Positions 29,701 through 38,900 of a stretch of DNA of 64,000 nt are shown piece by piece; position 1 is the first letter of the stretch, and the number at the start of each line of letters is the position of its first letter. Source of the stretch: Taeniopygia guttata (Eukaryota > Chordata > Aves > Passeriformes > Estrildidae). A program made the position numbers and the translations under genes. The notes under the pieces were generated by a model. That model did no database searches, had not been told where the DNA came from, and saw only the letters and a list, made by a program, of their open reading frames with translations. The stretch spans positions 15,965,001-16,029,000 of the forward strand of contig NC_133036.1 in the NCBI RefSeq assembly GCF_048771995.1. Direction: 5' to 3'.

Positions 29701-32700
29701 CAACCAAACAAAACAGGAAAAAGCCTTAATACTCATATACTATGAACACTAGGTTACACTTCCCACATCAAATTTAAGATATACAGAGGAATTTAGGAAG
29801 GGAAAACCCTCTCAAAATTGCGAACTTCTTGGGACTAAAAATTACAAAAAGCAACCAGGTATCTTGATGGGATAATGGTTCTCTTCTGCTTTAGGTTTTT
29901 ACAGCTTTACTGAATCCAGGCTTATTTGAAGAATCTCTTCTATGATATTCACCATAAATTTTCTGGGAAGGGATTTTAACATAAAGTAATATGAACTAGC
30001 TATTGCAGCTGGTTATAAAGGTTCATTGGATTGCAGAGAGACAGTGCAAACTGATATGTCATGTCATTTCAGACAGCAGCTAGAAAAAAATATTCCCCCA
30101 CCTACCAATAAAGTTATACCAAAGGTGGCAGGAAGAAGGCAAAGGATTTAATATTTAATCATTCAGTTAACAGCAACTTCTGAAGGCTCTTCTGGTTAAA
30201 TCAAGCCTTGAAAATCGTTCCTGCTGAAACAGTCTGACTGCAGTTTCAAATACTGTAGGTCAGAGCTGCCTCTAAACCCATCTCTTTTCACCATGTCATT
30301 TTAAAAGAAGCTGTCAATCTGTGAAATCAAACAGATTCTCAGACTTCTGATTGCATTAGGATTATATGACTGCCTTTTCTCTCAAAAATCCAATGGATAA
30401 TTCTATAAGACAAAACTTGGAAATAAAATCCTTATATTCATGAAAAATGTAGATTTCTCTGCATCAGTGTAACTGATAAAACTGACAATTCCCGACATTC
30501 TGATTTTTAAAAATCTGACAATAGAGACTATGCAGTTGACTGAACATGTCTCTGCAATTGTGGACAAACATTATATATTCCTTGAATGTTCTGAGTGAAG
30601 AGGTATTATATTATCATGATTAAAGCACAATGGGTGAGAAGCTAGGCTGCTCTTGGCATTTTCAGGTCATTACAATTTATTTTTAAAAGGAGATTATGAA
30701 AATGTTAAAAGTCTTGCAAGCCTTAAGGTTACTATTGCTATTACATACTGCCCTAAATCCATCAGCAAATTAAGTATTCAAGCTGGAATTTTTCTTTATG
30801 GCTTGTGGGTTTTTTAGGTTGCTTCCACTTTTTACCTTAAATAAACAAATGTTTTTTGAAAACTTGTGTTTTTATTTGGGTTACTCCAAGTTAAATATTT
30901 GGAGTTGGGCGAGAGGATATTGAAGTTTTGAAGACTCTCTGCAAATATCATACTGTGCTATTTCAAAACCTCACTCAATTATATGTCTTCATGTAAAACA
31001 CCTAGTGAGCATAGTTTGGGAAGATGTTTTCAGAAAAAAAAAAAAAATCTTAATGCCCTAAGCCTCTAGCTGCAATCAGGAGAAATCTCTTTTCCCATTT
31101 TTGTACCATAACATGAGATAAAATCTACTGGTTATTGTACCCAGTCCTACTGTATATCCTTCAAAAATAGAACAATTATGCACAAACATTTCTCTACTGT
31201 CATTTCTGAAAATTCCTGAGGTATATGATGGGCTACTTTTAAGTACAGTAGTTTGCTCATTCATAAAACATTAACCTTCCAAAGAGATAACTTTGATGGG
31301 CTCAAGCTGGGGACAGCCCATGTTCTCTCCTAATATGCCTCATCTTTTTTGCAGACAGAATAATGACAGCCTGGCATGTCTCTGCTCCTTACCATCATAC
31401 AGCTTTTAAAATAGAAGTTAAAGCAAACCAGAAAACAAAAGTAAAGAGAGCATCAGAGGAGCTCAATGATCATGACAGAAAGGAAATTAGCATAAATAAC
31501 CAATTAAAAGACATTAAGGTGATCACCAAGTTATCAGGGACTTCCAGTAACTGAACTCATCAATCTTCTGAGGGTGGCAGTCAGGGAAACCAAGAGTGCA
31601 CAGATGTGAAATAATGACTGCAAATTAATAATCACAACAGACATCCTTGAATAACAAAACACGTGTCTTAATGAATTAGTACTGATTGCCAAAAAGCATT
31701 ATCATAAATAGAGAACTTGTCTAAAGCAGGAGCAGCTACTGTACCACTGTAAGATGGGAAGTTCTCATGAAATTTTCCTTAGAATTTCTTGGGGAAATCC
31801 AGCTTGTTTTTTAGTAGTCTTTCCTGTGTGAGGAAGAAAACAAATAGGGAAAAAAAAAGTAAAAATGCACCTACAATCACCAGCCTCACCAGAGAGGCTG
31901 CTGTATGACCTTGGATCATTGTGGAATCCTAGAATGATTTCAGTTGGAAAGGACCTAAAAGCTCATCCCATTCCACTAGACCAGGCTTCTCCAGGCCCCA
32001 TCCAACCTGGCCTGAATGTTCTAAAATTTATTAGTTATATCAAATTGTCATATTTGTGCTGAAATTTAGTTAGATTTTGAGAAAAAGAGAAGTTCATTTC
32101 TTTTGTAGAAACTGAATGTTTGAGATGATAAACAGCCAGAAGATCTAAACAGCTTTGGTGTTCAAGTCATAGCAGTCTCAGATATTTTTAATCTGACTGC
32201 TTGGAATAGAAAGCAGAAAATTTCAAATTATTCAGACAGATCAAACATCAAGATGGTCCTCCACAGTTTCCTCAGACATTCCTTTCTGCCATAAATCAGT
32301 AACATTCCAAGCCTGTAAACACCCATAGCTGTCCTGAATGCACACAGAACACACTTATTTTTTTTACTTAAGTGCATGAAACCCACTGCTGTTTAATGAA
32401 ACCCATCTGCTGTTTAATAGATGATGATTTCAACTTAAGCTCAGCTTGAAGTGTAACTGCTGACAGCTGTAATTCATGAAAGAGGTAATAAGAAATGTAA
32501 AAGGCAAAACATCACCCAGAAGCTACTTAATTCTTAGGGATGATCCCCCCAGAATCAATACAGCTAGTAAGGGACTAAGACCTCAGATAAAATTAAAACA
32601 GATGATCCTTGACTTCCAAGCCCAAAATCCTTCAAGGTGAAAATATTACTAAAATTGAGATCTCCACTCTCTATGTTGATTTAAACAGGATAAATATATT

Positions 32701-35700
32701 TAAAATACAAGTGATGCTGTTAACTGGGGGAAGACATGTCAAACATCACTCTCAGTGAATCCCCTGATGAGAAATAAATGAATGACAGCAGATTACAAAG
32801 CTAATGCCCATGGATCAAGTAAGGTCAAGGGAGCTTGAGACAGCAGGATTAGAGAGGTGGGATCTTTAATGCACTTCCCCCAAGCACTAATGGAATAATA
32901 ATGGCTCCTTCTCAAATTAAATGCTACCCCATGTTGAAATATTAATGTGTATGACAGTCTAAGAAATTTTACCTTCTGCTCACTGAGTAAAAACTTAAAA
33001 TAGCATTATGCTTTTGCAAAGAATAAATGGTGTCCTAATAAATTGAATGGGATAAAATCCTGAAATGCCACCAAAAAAAACCATGTGAGCATAACCACCA
33101 GTCCTTCCAGGCAAGGCTAACTGAAGAATATAACCCAGGGCTGACTGATCAGTGAGGTCACCAGAGGAAACTCCTCGTCAAGAACCATGTGCCAAAAACC
33201 ATGTTACGCCCTGAAATTCTGGCATTCTCTTTAGCATTTCATGGCACAAACTAATGCATAGGGTTTTCCTGATTTTCCTTTTGGTTTGGGGTTGTAAAGT
33301 CCGTGGTTTGCATTATTTTCATTTGGATAAAATGTTTGCTAATTACGAAAAACAAAGATTGCCGGGACACTCTTCAATTTCAAGTGCCTTCAGCTCTCAA
33401 GATTGATTTTTCTGTCCAGTGTCAAGGCAGAACCTCACAGCACCTTCCAGTATCTGAAGAGCCTGCCAGAGGACACCCTTTGTCAGGAATTGCAGTGACA
33501 AGAAAAGGAGTCATGGGTACAAATTGAAAGAGGGGAAATTTAGCTTAGGATGTTAGGAAGAAATTTTTTACTGTGAGGGTGGTGAGAGACTGGAACTGGT
33601 GTCTCAGGATGATCCCAGTCTGGCAGTGTTCAAGTGCAGGCTGGGAAAGAGCTCACCTGAAGCTGAAATACAAACCAAGGCATAATGTCCACTCTTGTCC
33701 AGGCCCTGAAACTCCTCCACAGGCACAGGGGAACCCATTCCATAAAAAAAACAAAATCCATTTGATTAAAAAAAAACACTCAGCATTGCAGATCCAGATT
33801 TTTTTGTTGCTACTTTCTACTAATTACTGCCTCCAGAAAAAAAAAATAACTATGATAAAACTAAGCCTACAAAGTATCAAAAAGAAAGAGCTATGTTCAG
33901 TGAATAAACAGAACTTCTAACATAGTAATTCCTCTACAGATTGCAGTTCATTTACTGTAGCAGTAAAATACACCAAATTGTTATTTCAAAGAATAAAAAA
34001 AGGATTTTTTTGGGCATCTACATTAAAATAAAACCATTACATTGATAACCAAAATATGTTCAGTCACAAAGCAACCACACCCTGGTAATGATAATGAATG
34101 GTGATTTGTGCACATGACCAACAAAAATCTTAGAGCTAAACTGCAGCTTTGCAAAAAAAAAAAAAAAAAACTCTACCCTGAATGCTGAAAAGTTCTTCAT
34201 ACTGAAAAAGCCCCTCAAATCTACCCCTGACACAGGCAAACATACACCAGCACAAAGCCTGTGGTGCACCAAGAAATACTCCAGCAGTGATGAGGGAGTG
34301 TGTTACACTGGCAGGTACTTGCCAGGCCAAGTGAAGTGAGCTCCCTTAACTCATACCTTCAGCAAAATGCAACTCAGGGAGAGAAAACCCTTCCTTGTCA
34401 TCAACAGGTGGGAAATACCTGGATATTGAAATACCAAAGGTCTGGCTGCATCTGGAATACCAGCCCTGCACACACTGCTGTGCTGATTATCCAGGACAGC
34501 ACTGAGAGGAAGTAAACAAAAAATTTTCCAAATTCTATTTTAGCTAAAGGGGGGAAATAAACAAACATACAGCCTGTTACATGCCACTTGAAGAAAAGCT
34601 AATTCAGGCAAAGGACATCTCCTACACAGTCCCACTTATGAACTAAAGAGTGGGGGCTGTCACAAACTAGGAAGAAACTGCTCAATGCTGCTTTGTTAGC
34701 ATACACCCATCTTCTTGCTACTATTTTGAGAATGCTCTGTCAGACAAAAAAAAAAATCAGTTATTGTGCCCAGAGATGCATTAGGATCACTTGTGACACA
34801 GTGCTTTTAAGCACTTTTTACTGCCCTAGGTAATGAAGTGCACATTACAAATAACTCACAATAAACTACACTGAAAAGATAAAGGAATAGAGGGTAGACT
34901 TTATATGCTAAAGTATTTAAACATCTTGTCTTATCCTCAACATCATTGCCTGGGTTGAAGAAGAGAGTAATGACTGAATTAATTATTGGTTCATTTTCAG
35001 TTCACAGTTACCAGGCAGCAAGAAGAGTGGAAAGTGGAAAAAAAAATTGAAGAAATTAATACAACTTTATACCACTTGAACATAAATAGACACCTGATAT
35101 CATAAACTCTAATACTAGACACCCACAGCTACTGAAATGTTTATGGTTATGTGTAATGTAAAATAAGAGACCACAAATGTTAAAAGCAAAAAAGCAAAGT
35201 AAGTAAACTGGAGAATGAACCTGAACTTGCACTTTTATTCACAACAAAATTCAGTGTAGCCATCTCCACACTTTCATTCATCCTGAAAGTTCACTTCTGT
35301 AAAAACTGTTTTCTCCTGTAGCTTTTGCAATATTCCGCACCTATTTCAGACTAAGTAAAACACATAGTTATGCTAGGCATTTTTCTCTTATCCCTTCCTT
35401 TTGGTTTTCTTTTTTCAGATTACTGCAATTTGGACTCTGACTAAGCAGAGAGACAGAACTTTCTAAATCTGTTTCAAAGTATTATGTTAAATGTATTTTA
35501 ACTCCTATAAAAGGAGTAAGAAAGCACTCTGCAACTTGAAAGAGTTTTGAAAGTACCAAGTCACTATTAGCCTTTAACTGATGAAAACAATATTATTAAG
35601 ATGTATTTTGAATTTGGTCTCCGTTAAACCAAGGAATTTAAAGTCACCACTACCTAAAGTATGGCATTTGGACTGTCCACAATTGCTTTCTACCTAATCT

Positions 35701-38616
35701 CAGAATCAGAACTTAGTCCTACATATTTCTAAGAGATTTATTCTCTTATTACTACATACTACCAGCAGTAAAACATTAGGCTAGTGGAAAATGCTCCAAA
35801 CTATTTAGTGAAACTACATGATGGTTAAAAAAAATCCCGAAATTAAGTTAAAATTTGTTTCAGATTTTTTTAAACTGCATTAGCAAGTATTGCCTTGGAA
35901 GTGAAATCTCGGGCATGACAGAATGACAAGCTTTGTTCCAGGCAATCTCAGACTTCTGTATTCAGACTAGGTACAGGAAAAAACGAGCTCAAAGGTGAGA
36001 CCAGCAGTAACCCGGGGCGAGGTTAGCTACCGCTTCTCTAACAACATCTTCTTGATCCTGACAGAGGGAACTGACACCAGCAAAGGGCTGGACTTGAGCT
36101 CCATGACAGCGGGTGAACATCCCAGCAGCACACTCGGATTGACCCGATGGGCTCTGTCACTGCCTCGGAGCAATGCCATTCCCCTCGGCAGGCAGCCCTG
36201 CTCAAGGCTGACCAGCGGGGGTAGGACACACAAAGCGCTGTGGTTTGGAAATTGGGCTGTCAAGCTCTTGGTCTGCAGCCAAAGCTCAGGCTGGACACAG
36301 CACAAAGCCAGTGCAAGTGACTGACACCAACACGCGACCGCGACAGGCGCGACGAAAGCCCAGAGAGAAGGAGAGGAGGATGTGAGAGCTGCCCCTCAGG
36401 ACCCGGGCGAAAGGAGCTGCTGGCGTGGCCTCCCTTCACAGGGGGAAGTACCCGTGTCACCGAAAGTGTCTGCGCTAATTACAGCCCTGCAGGCATCCTC
36501 AGGGACCGCTCAGACACCGAGGAACACACTGCCTCTCCCTCCTGTGGGCTGCCCCTCAGCCACAGAGCAGAGATAAGGGACAGGAATCGCGTGGGAAGCT
36601 TTTCATCTCTCCCGCCCGCGCTGCTCTGTGGCTGAGGGAAATCTCCTGAGCAGCTGCACTGCTGAGCAGTTCATCGTTTTCACAGCCACTGAAAGTCTCA
36701 GCACGCCAAACCCTTCCTGAACCCTTCCAAGATGAAATCAGGCCAACCAACTCATGTCTTCTGATAAGACTTTCTCCAGAATACTCATTCTGGGCAATTT
36801 CTGCAACCGCGTTACAATCACGAGTAACATAAAAATTAAAAAAGCGACATGGTGAATGGGCAGAGATATCCACCATTCATAAATTTAAAATATGCTTAAA
36901 CTAATTTATAGTTTCATAGGCGAAAAATAGTAACCAATATGACAATTAAAAAGAAAAAGAGAATTCTAAAAATCAATATATGTAATCAGTAAATGAAATT
37001 AGCTATTTCATTTAACTTGAGTAAGAGCTTGTGAAAAATGGTAAGTCACAGACATGCCATTTTAATGGTGTACATTGAACTCCTGAGATATTTTTTAAAA
37101 AGAACAGCACCTGTTTGGCTCCAGTCCTGCAAAACCCCACATCATGCATGTGAGTCAAACACACTCAACTTTAATAATGACTCAAAACTCAATGGCTTCA
37201 GCTGCATGCTTCAAATTAGGCATTTACAGGATGAGCGCTATAGAGAATATTTTAATAACAAATACCTGTGCTGCGCCTCAACCACTCACTAAGAGGTCTA
37301 ACCAGTGAAATACTTAAATTCTGCTAAACGCCTTACCGCTCCAAGCATTTTTACACAGCTGTACAGTCCACTTTTCCTAAGCTACATTAGTGCCTCTTGT
37401 CACTTCCAGTGTTTTTAATGCTAATAGTTGATAGATTTAAAAGACCAAAAGTACATTCCACAAAACTGCACATGACACCTGATGCTAAACCACCGCTAGG
37501 TGCTTGTTTTCACCTGGAGACAGATTGTCCTCGCTCTCCTTGATGGGACGGCTACTTGGTGTAAGACTTTGCCTAACACCCACCTCGGCGCTCCTGGACG
37601 CGGACGACGAGCTCCCAGGCGGCCACCGCCTCCCTGTCCAGGGCCGCCCGCAGCGTCACCTCGCCGCTCTCTCGCTCCACGCTCACCGGCGACTCCTCGA
37701 CGGGCGGCGACAGCAGCTCGAACCAGGCGGAGGGGAAGCGCGCGGGGCCCAGGGCGGCCAGGCGGGTGCCCGGGCGGGCGTCCTCGGGCAGGGCCAGCGC
37801 CAGGGGCGCGGCGGGCGGCAGCGCGGCCCGGCGGCGGCGGGGCGGCGGCGGCGGGAAGCGCTTGGGCAGCGGCAGCACCTCCAGCTCCAGGGGCTCGCTG
37901 AGCAGCGCGGGCCGGCCGCGGTCCCGCGCGTAGAGGCGCAGCGGGATGGGAGCGCGCAGGTGGAGCAGGGAGCTCACCAGCACCACGCGGCCGCTGCGCG
38001 GCACCACGAAGAAGTGCGCGCTGCGCGGGAGGGCGAAGTAGCGCAGCTCCGCGTTGGCGCCCGCGTCCGCGTCCTCGGCCCGCGCCTGCCACACCTGGGA
38101 CTTGAGCGCCAGCGTCTCCTCCACGCGGAGCTGCGCGGAGCCGGGCCCCACGAAGCGCGGCGCGTTGTCGTTGTCGTCCAGGACGCGCACGGTGAGCGCG
38201 GCCAGCTCCGCGGGCGCGGCGCCCTGGGGCGCGCAGCGCTTGCAGCACAGCCCCAGGCGGAGCGAGTACAGCGCCCGCGCCTCGCGGTCCAGCGGGCGGC
38301 GGGTGCGCAGCCACACGCGGGCCGTGCGCGCGTCCAGCGACACCTGGAAGTGCGAGTGTCCCTCGCCCAGCAGCTGCAGGTGCCAGCGGCGCCCCTGCAC
38401 CTTGGCGCACCAGGGCTCGGGCCCCAGCCGCGTCAGGGGGATGCTAAGCCCGCGCACCCGCGTGCCCGCCGGCCGGTTCTCCGCGACGTGGCCGTCGAAC
38501 GAGGGTGTCCTGCGCGGGGCGGCGCGGGCGGCGGCCAGAGCCCAGCACAGCAGCAGGCAGCCGGCGGCGCGCCGGGCTGCGCACCGCGCTCCGCACCGCG
38601 CTCCGCGGGGGCCCAT
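1181..38616 (-). CDS. Classic type III cadherin (Hz-cadherin / DN-cadherin-like), 5' part, 18 exons
   Basis: This gene encodes a giant calcium-dependent cell-adhesion protein of the plasma membrane. Eighteen exons join in phase to about 1,876 residues: a hydrophobic signal peptide near residues 18-32, then about 17 cadherin repeats marked by linkers such as DDNDNAP, DVNDNVP, DINDNAP and by DRE motifs. Its end, GDENDN followed by VYVYSYKG, and the stretch VLENQPSGT resemble the DN-cadherin/Hz-cadherin (type III) family rather than FAT or dachsous. In that family the next segments are EGF and LamG domains, one membrane helix and a catenin-binding tail; these would lie left of position 1. The start is the ATG at 38616-38614, which has G at -3 and +4 and directly precedes the signal peptide. 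Type III cadherins are known from chick retinal horizontal cells and are absent from mammals. Family assignment is fairly sure; the exact orthologue was not checked. Confidence 0.8.
3315..3598 (-). CDS. Type III cadherin exon 17
   Basis: The exon encodes TNAKLRYQITAGNTGGVLDV, then PLDYEDTKMYEIHLLASDG and a divergent linker NIMNKNDEAPVF. Acceptor AATTGACAG (a weak polypyrimidine tract), donor CAG|GTAGTG; phase 1 in, phase 0 out. Confidence 0.85.
4679..4822 (-). CDS. Type III cadherin exon 16
   Basis: The exon encodes VRVSVSDVNDNQPVF and YEVSVDEDQDVGSTILTV. Acceptor CTGTCTCTGCAG, donor GAAG|GTAAAG; phase 1 in and out. Confidence 0.85.
5572..5758 (-). CDS. Type III cadherin exon 15
   Basis: The exon encodes ITYSLLHDSGRDYTCFRLD, then TGSIYTTSVFDREEKGSYLL. 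Acceptor AATCCTGTAG, donor TCTG|GTAAGA; phase 0 in, phase 1 out. Confidence 0.85.
6623..6750 (-). CDS. Type III cadherin exon 14
   Basis: The exon encodes DVNDNVPFFTSSIYEASVTE and ATDLDVGQHGE. Acceptor TGACATTCTAG, donor GAG|GTAAGA; phase 1 in, phase 0 out. Confidence 0.85.
6848..7097 (-). CDS. Type III cadherin exon 13
   Basis: The exon encodes TIKATSPLGDPRVTYNLEEG, EPLDYETTKSFQLRVRAQN and VHVNVT. Acceptor AACTGTGCAG, donor ACAG|GTGTGT; phase 0 in, phase 1 out. Confidence 0.85.
7291..7458 (-). CDS. Type III cadherin exon 12
   Basis: The exon encodes KTSIIREITATDGGN and a degenerate linker VTSAENQPPQW that lacks DxNDN, then YEVVIPENTTRDASVL. Acceptor TTTACTGTTCAG, donor TTG|GTAAGG; phase 0 in and out. 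Confidence 0.85.
8463..8635 (-). CDS. Type III cadherin exon 11
   Basis: The exon encodes YFLREDTRVGTSFLRVAARD and the strand ITYSIASDEPNYLQIHPTTG. Acceptor TTCCCTTAG, donor CAG|GTATGG; phase 1 in, phase 0 out. Confidence 0.85.
9171..9341 (-). CDS. Type III cadherin exon 10
   Basis: The exon encodes VLTTLQVFDREKQREYPITV and the linker ILDQNDNDPRF. Acceptor TATTTTCAG, donor GAAT|GTAATT; phase 1 in and out. Confidence 0.85.
10120..10288 (-). CDS. Type III cadherin exon 9
   Basis: The exon encodes CQYYREHASVLENQPSGT and VEATDADEGTNG, typical of the start of a cadherin repeat. Acceptor CCTCTCTTAG, donor ACAG|GTAAAG; phase 0 in, phase 1 out. Confidence 0.85.
11295..11467 (-). CDS. Type III cadherin exon 8
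   Basis: The exon encodes the second half of a repeat (YVLNVTATDDNASGG) and the linker KIDDVNNNKPVF, in which Asn replaces Asp of NDN. Acceptor TTTTTACAG, donor AAG|GTAAAT; phase 1 in, phase 0 out. Confidence 0.85.
13636..13778 (-). CDS. Type III cadherin exon 7
   Basis: The exon encodes YRSFVSEDAGPNTLIATV, then AVDPDGDGVTYDI and IDPKKG. Acceptor GTTTTTAACAG, donor AAAG|GTAATT; phase 2 in, phase 1 out. Confidence 0.85.
16480..16729 (-). CDS. Type III cadherin exon 6
   Basis: The exon encodes most of one cadherin repeat (TATDCDSKENAQLLYYTL, RLDYERPEHLYEF) and the linker VSNVNDEAPEF. Acceptor TCTTCTAACAG, donor CAAT|GTAAAT; phase 1 in, phase 2 out. Confidence 0.85.
17390..17704 (-). CDS. Uncertain small ORF with predicted membrane segment, inside a cadherin intron
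   Basis: I do not recognise this frame. From an internal ATG (about 17592) it reads 66 residues: a hydrophobic core LLCLSLGVLCGLAVGILLSC, a second hydrophobic stretch, then a basic tail (TRRLCFFPGRPRTR) and a TAA stop. It lies on the same strand as the cadherin, between its exons 5 and 6. It could be a chance frame, a nested gene, or an alternative last exon that gives a short membrane-anchored cadherin. The upstream acceptor TTGGTATTACAG is plausible but weak. Confidence 0.2.
   Translation of the reverse strand: MWNFEVTDLCCGWYYSSRLIVTVLLHFLKEESDPGSEVMDTSAHLLCLSLGVLCGLAVGILLSCINRLLYTLTVLCEVLFGCLTRRLCFFPGRPRTRASSGGAL
17920..18031 (-). CDS. Type III cadherin exon 5
   Basis: The exon encodes VLVVITDVNDCAPAF and the first strand of the following repeat. 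The linker has Cys in place of the second Asn of DVNDN. Acceptor TTCTCCATTAAG, donor CAAG|GTTAGT; phase 0 in, phase 1 out. Confidence 0.85.
18481..18640 (+). mobile_element. CR1 retrotransposon 3'-end fragment
   Basis: The segment runs through a CR1-like stretch and ends in CCTTCCAACTCTGGATATTC TATGGTTC-like sequence, the usual CR1 3' end. It is truncated at the 5' side. Confidence 0.7.
19663..19867 (-). CDS. Type III cadherin exon 4
   Basis: The exon encodes FLTVTAVSYQKKSLSYSL, the motif IDQATGELSLTRSVDYE and VRAEENEGQ. Two AG acceptors lie 11 bases apart. Only the upstream one (AATGCAG, exon base 19867) matches the phase 2 end of exon 3. Donor GAG|GTAGGT, phase 0 out. Confidence 0.85.
21643..21868. 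repeat. Perfect 113-bp tandem duplication
   Basis: Bases 21643-21755 are repeated immediately at 21756-21868 with no difference that I can see. Both copies start AAGGAACACATTGACTGGAC and end AGATAGACTTAT. The repeat lies in the cadherin intron between exons 3 and 4. Confidence 0.9.
22398..22623 (-). CDS. Type III cadherin exon 3
   Basis: The exon encodes the end of one repeat (GGQDRFEVEKDTGWI) and a linker VIAGFRPPQF that lacks the usual DxNDN residues, then VPESTPQGEP. Acceptor TTCCTTTCAG, donor CC|GTAAGT; phase 1 in, phase 2 out. Confidence 0.85.
22845..23190 (-). mobile_element. CR1 retrotransposon 3'-end fragment
   Basis: Reading the minus strand gives the usual avian CR1 end. On the plus strand it begins with TAGTTTGGATTGGAAGGGAC followed by a CCACCCCCTGCCACGGGCAG-like segment and GGAATTTCTTCCCAATATCC. 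It is truncated at its 5' end. Confidence 0.85.
23688..23885 (-). CDS. Type III cadherin exon 2
   Basis: The exon encodes residues 345-410 with the motif TVTDVNDNVPEW and the next repeat start (AVVSPEAAGGTEVYKLFAVD). Its acceptor is TGTCCTTTAG and its donor GAAG|GTAAAT; phase 1 in, phase 1 out. Confidence 0.85.
31905..32030 (-). mobile_element. CR1 retrotransposon fragment
   Basis: The segment contains TAGAATGATTTCAGTTGGAA AGGACC and CATCCAACCTGGCCTGAAT, typical of the reverse complement of an avian CR1 3' end. It is short and truncated at both sides. Confidence 0.75.
33435..33660 (+). mobile_element. CR1 retrotransposon fragment
   Basis: The segment reads CCTTCCAGTATCTGAAGAGC, then GGAAGAAATTTTTTACTGTG AGGGTGGTGAGA and GTGTTCAAGTGCAGGCTGG, which follow the order of a CR1 3' region on the plus strand. 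Confidence 0.8.
35990..36620. promoter_or_regulatory. CpG-enriched pocket in cadherin intron 1, possible regulatory element
   Basis: Within AT-rich intron this stretch has clustered CpGs (for example around CACGCGACCGCGACAGGCGC near 36331). It lies 1-1.6 kb downstream of exon 1. It could be a secondary promoter, an enhancer or a decayed insertion. Open frames on both strands here resemble nothing I know. Confidence 0.25.
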
Positions 38617-38900
38617 GCCGGCTGCGAGCGGCAGCGGCTGCGGGAAGGTGCGGAGGGTGCGCGGCGCTGCCCGGCGCTGCCCGCAGTGGGCGGGCGGGGA
38701 GGGGCCGGGACACGCGGGGCCGTCCCCGCCCTGCCTTCCCCCGGTCCGAGAGCACGAACCGTCCCGTAGCCTGCTACAGGATGTTCCCGCTGGGCGAGCT
38801 GCCCAAATGATCCCGCTGATGTAGACACCTGCCGCTTGCTTCTCCTCCTCCGGCGGCCGAGTTCTTCCTCCACGCCCCGCGGGCATCAGTGCACAGGTGA
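37570..38900. promoter_or_regulatory. CpG island over cadherin exon 1 and its 5' flank
   Basis: A 1.3-kb block is strongly GC- and CpG-rich. It spans exon 1 and about 300 bases upstream of the start codon (38617-38900 on the minus strand's 5' side). I saw no TATA box in the flank. This fits a CpG-type promoter, although the transcription start cannot be placed. Confidence 0.6.
37584..38616 (-). CDS. Type III cadherin exon 1: signal peptide and first cadherin repeats
   Basis: This exon encodes residues 1-344. The signal peptide has the core AAGCLLLCWALAAARA. The first repeat ends in VLDDNDNAPRF. The second ends in a proline- and arginine-rich linker (PPPPPRRRRAALPPAAP) that lacks the DxNDN calcium motif. 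The donor is CGAG|GTGGGT, phase 1. The joined residues ...VQERRG|KDWYLV continue correctly into exon 2. The exon is extremely GC-rich, unlike all the later exons, and long open frames on the opposite strand are only a by-product of that. Confidence 0.8.

Larger units (their letters stand above)
23886..37583. other. Intron 1 of the type III cadherin gene (13.7 kb)
   Basis: This intron separates the GC-rich exon 1 from exon 2. It is mainly AT-rich, with two CR1 fragments (31905-32030, 33435-33660), an 18-base A run near 34155, and a CpG-enriched pocket at about 35990-36620. I found no exon-like cadherin sequence in it. Confidence 0.65.

Noticed and set aside
37504..38769. Long plus-strand open frame (421 codons) opposite cadherin exon 1
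   Set aside because: It is Ala/Arg/Gly-rich with no domain. Extreme GC content suppresses stop codons on both strands. The minus strand has the signal peptide and cadherin motifs.
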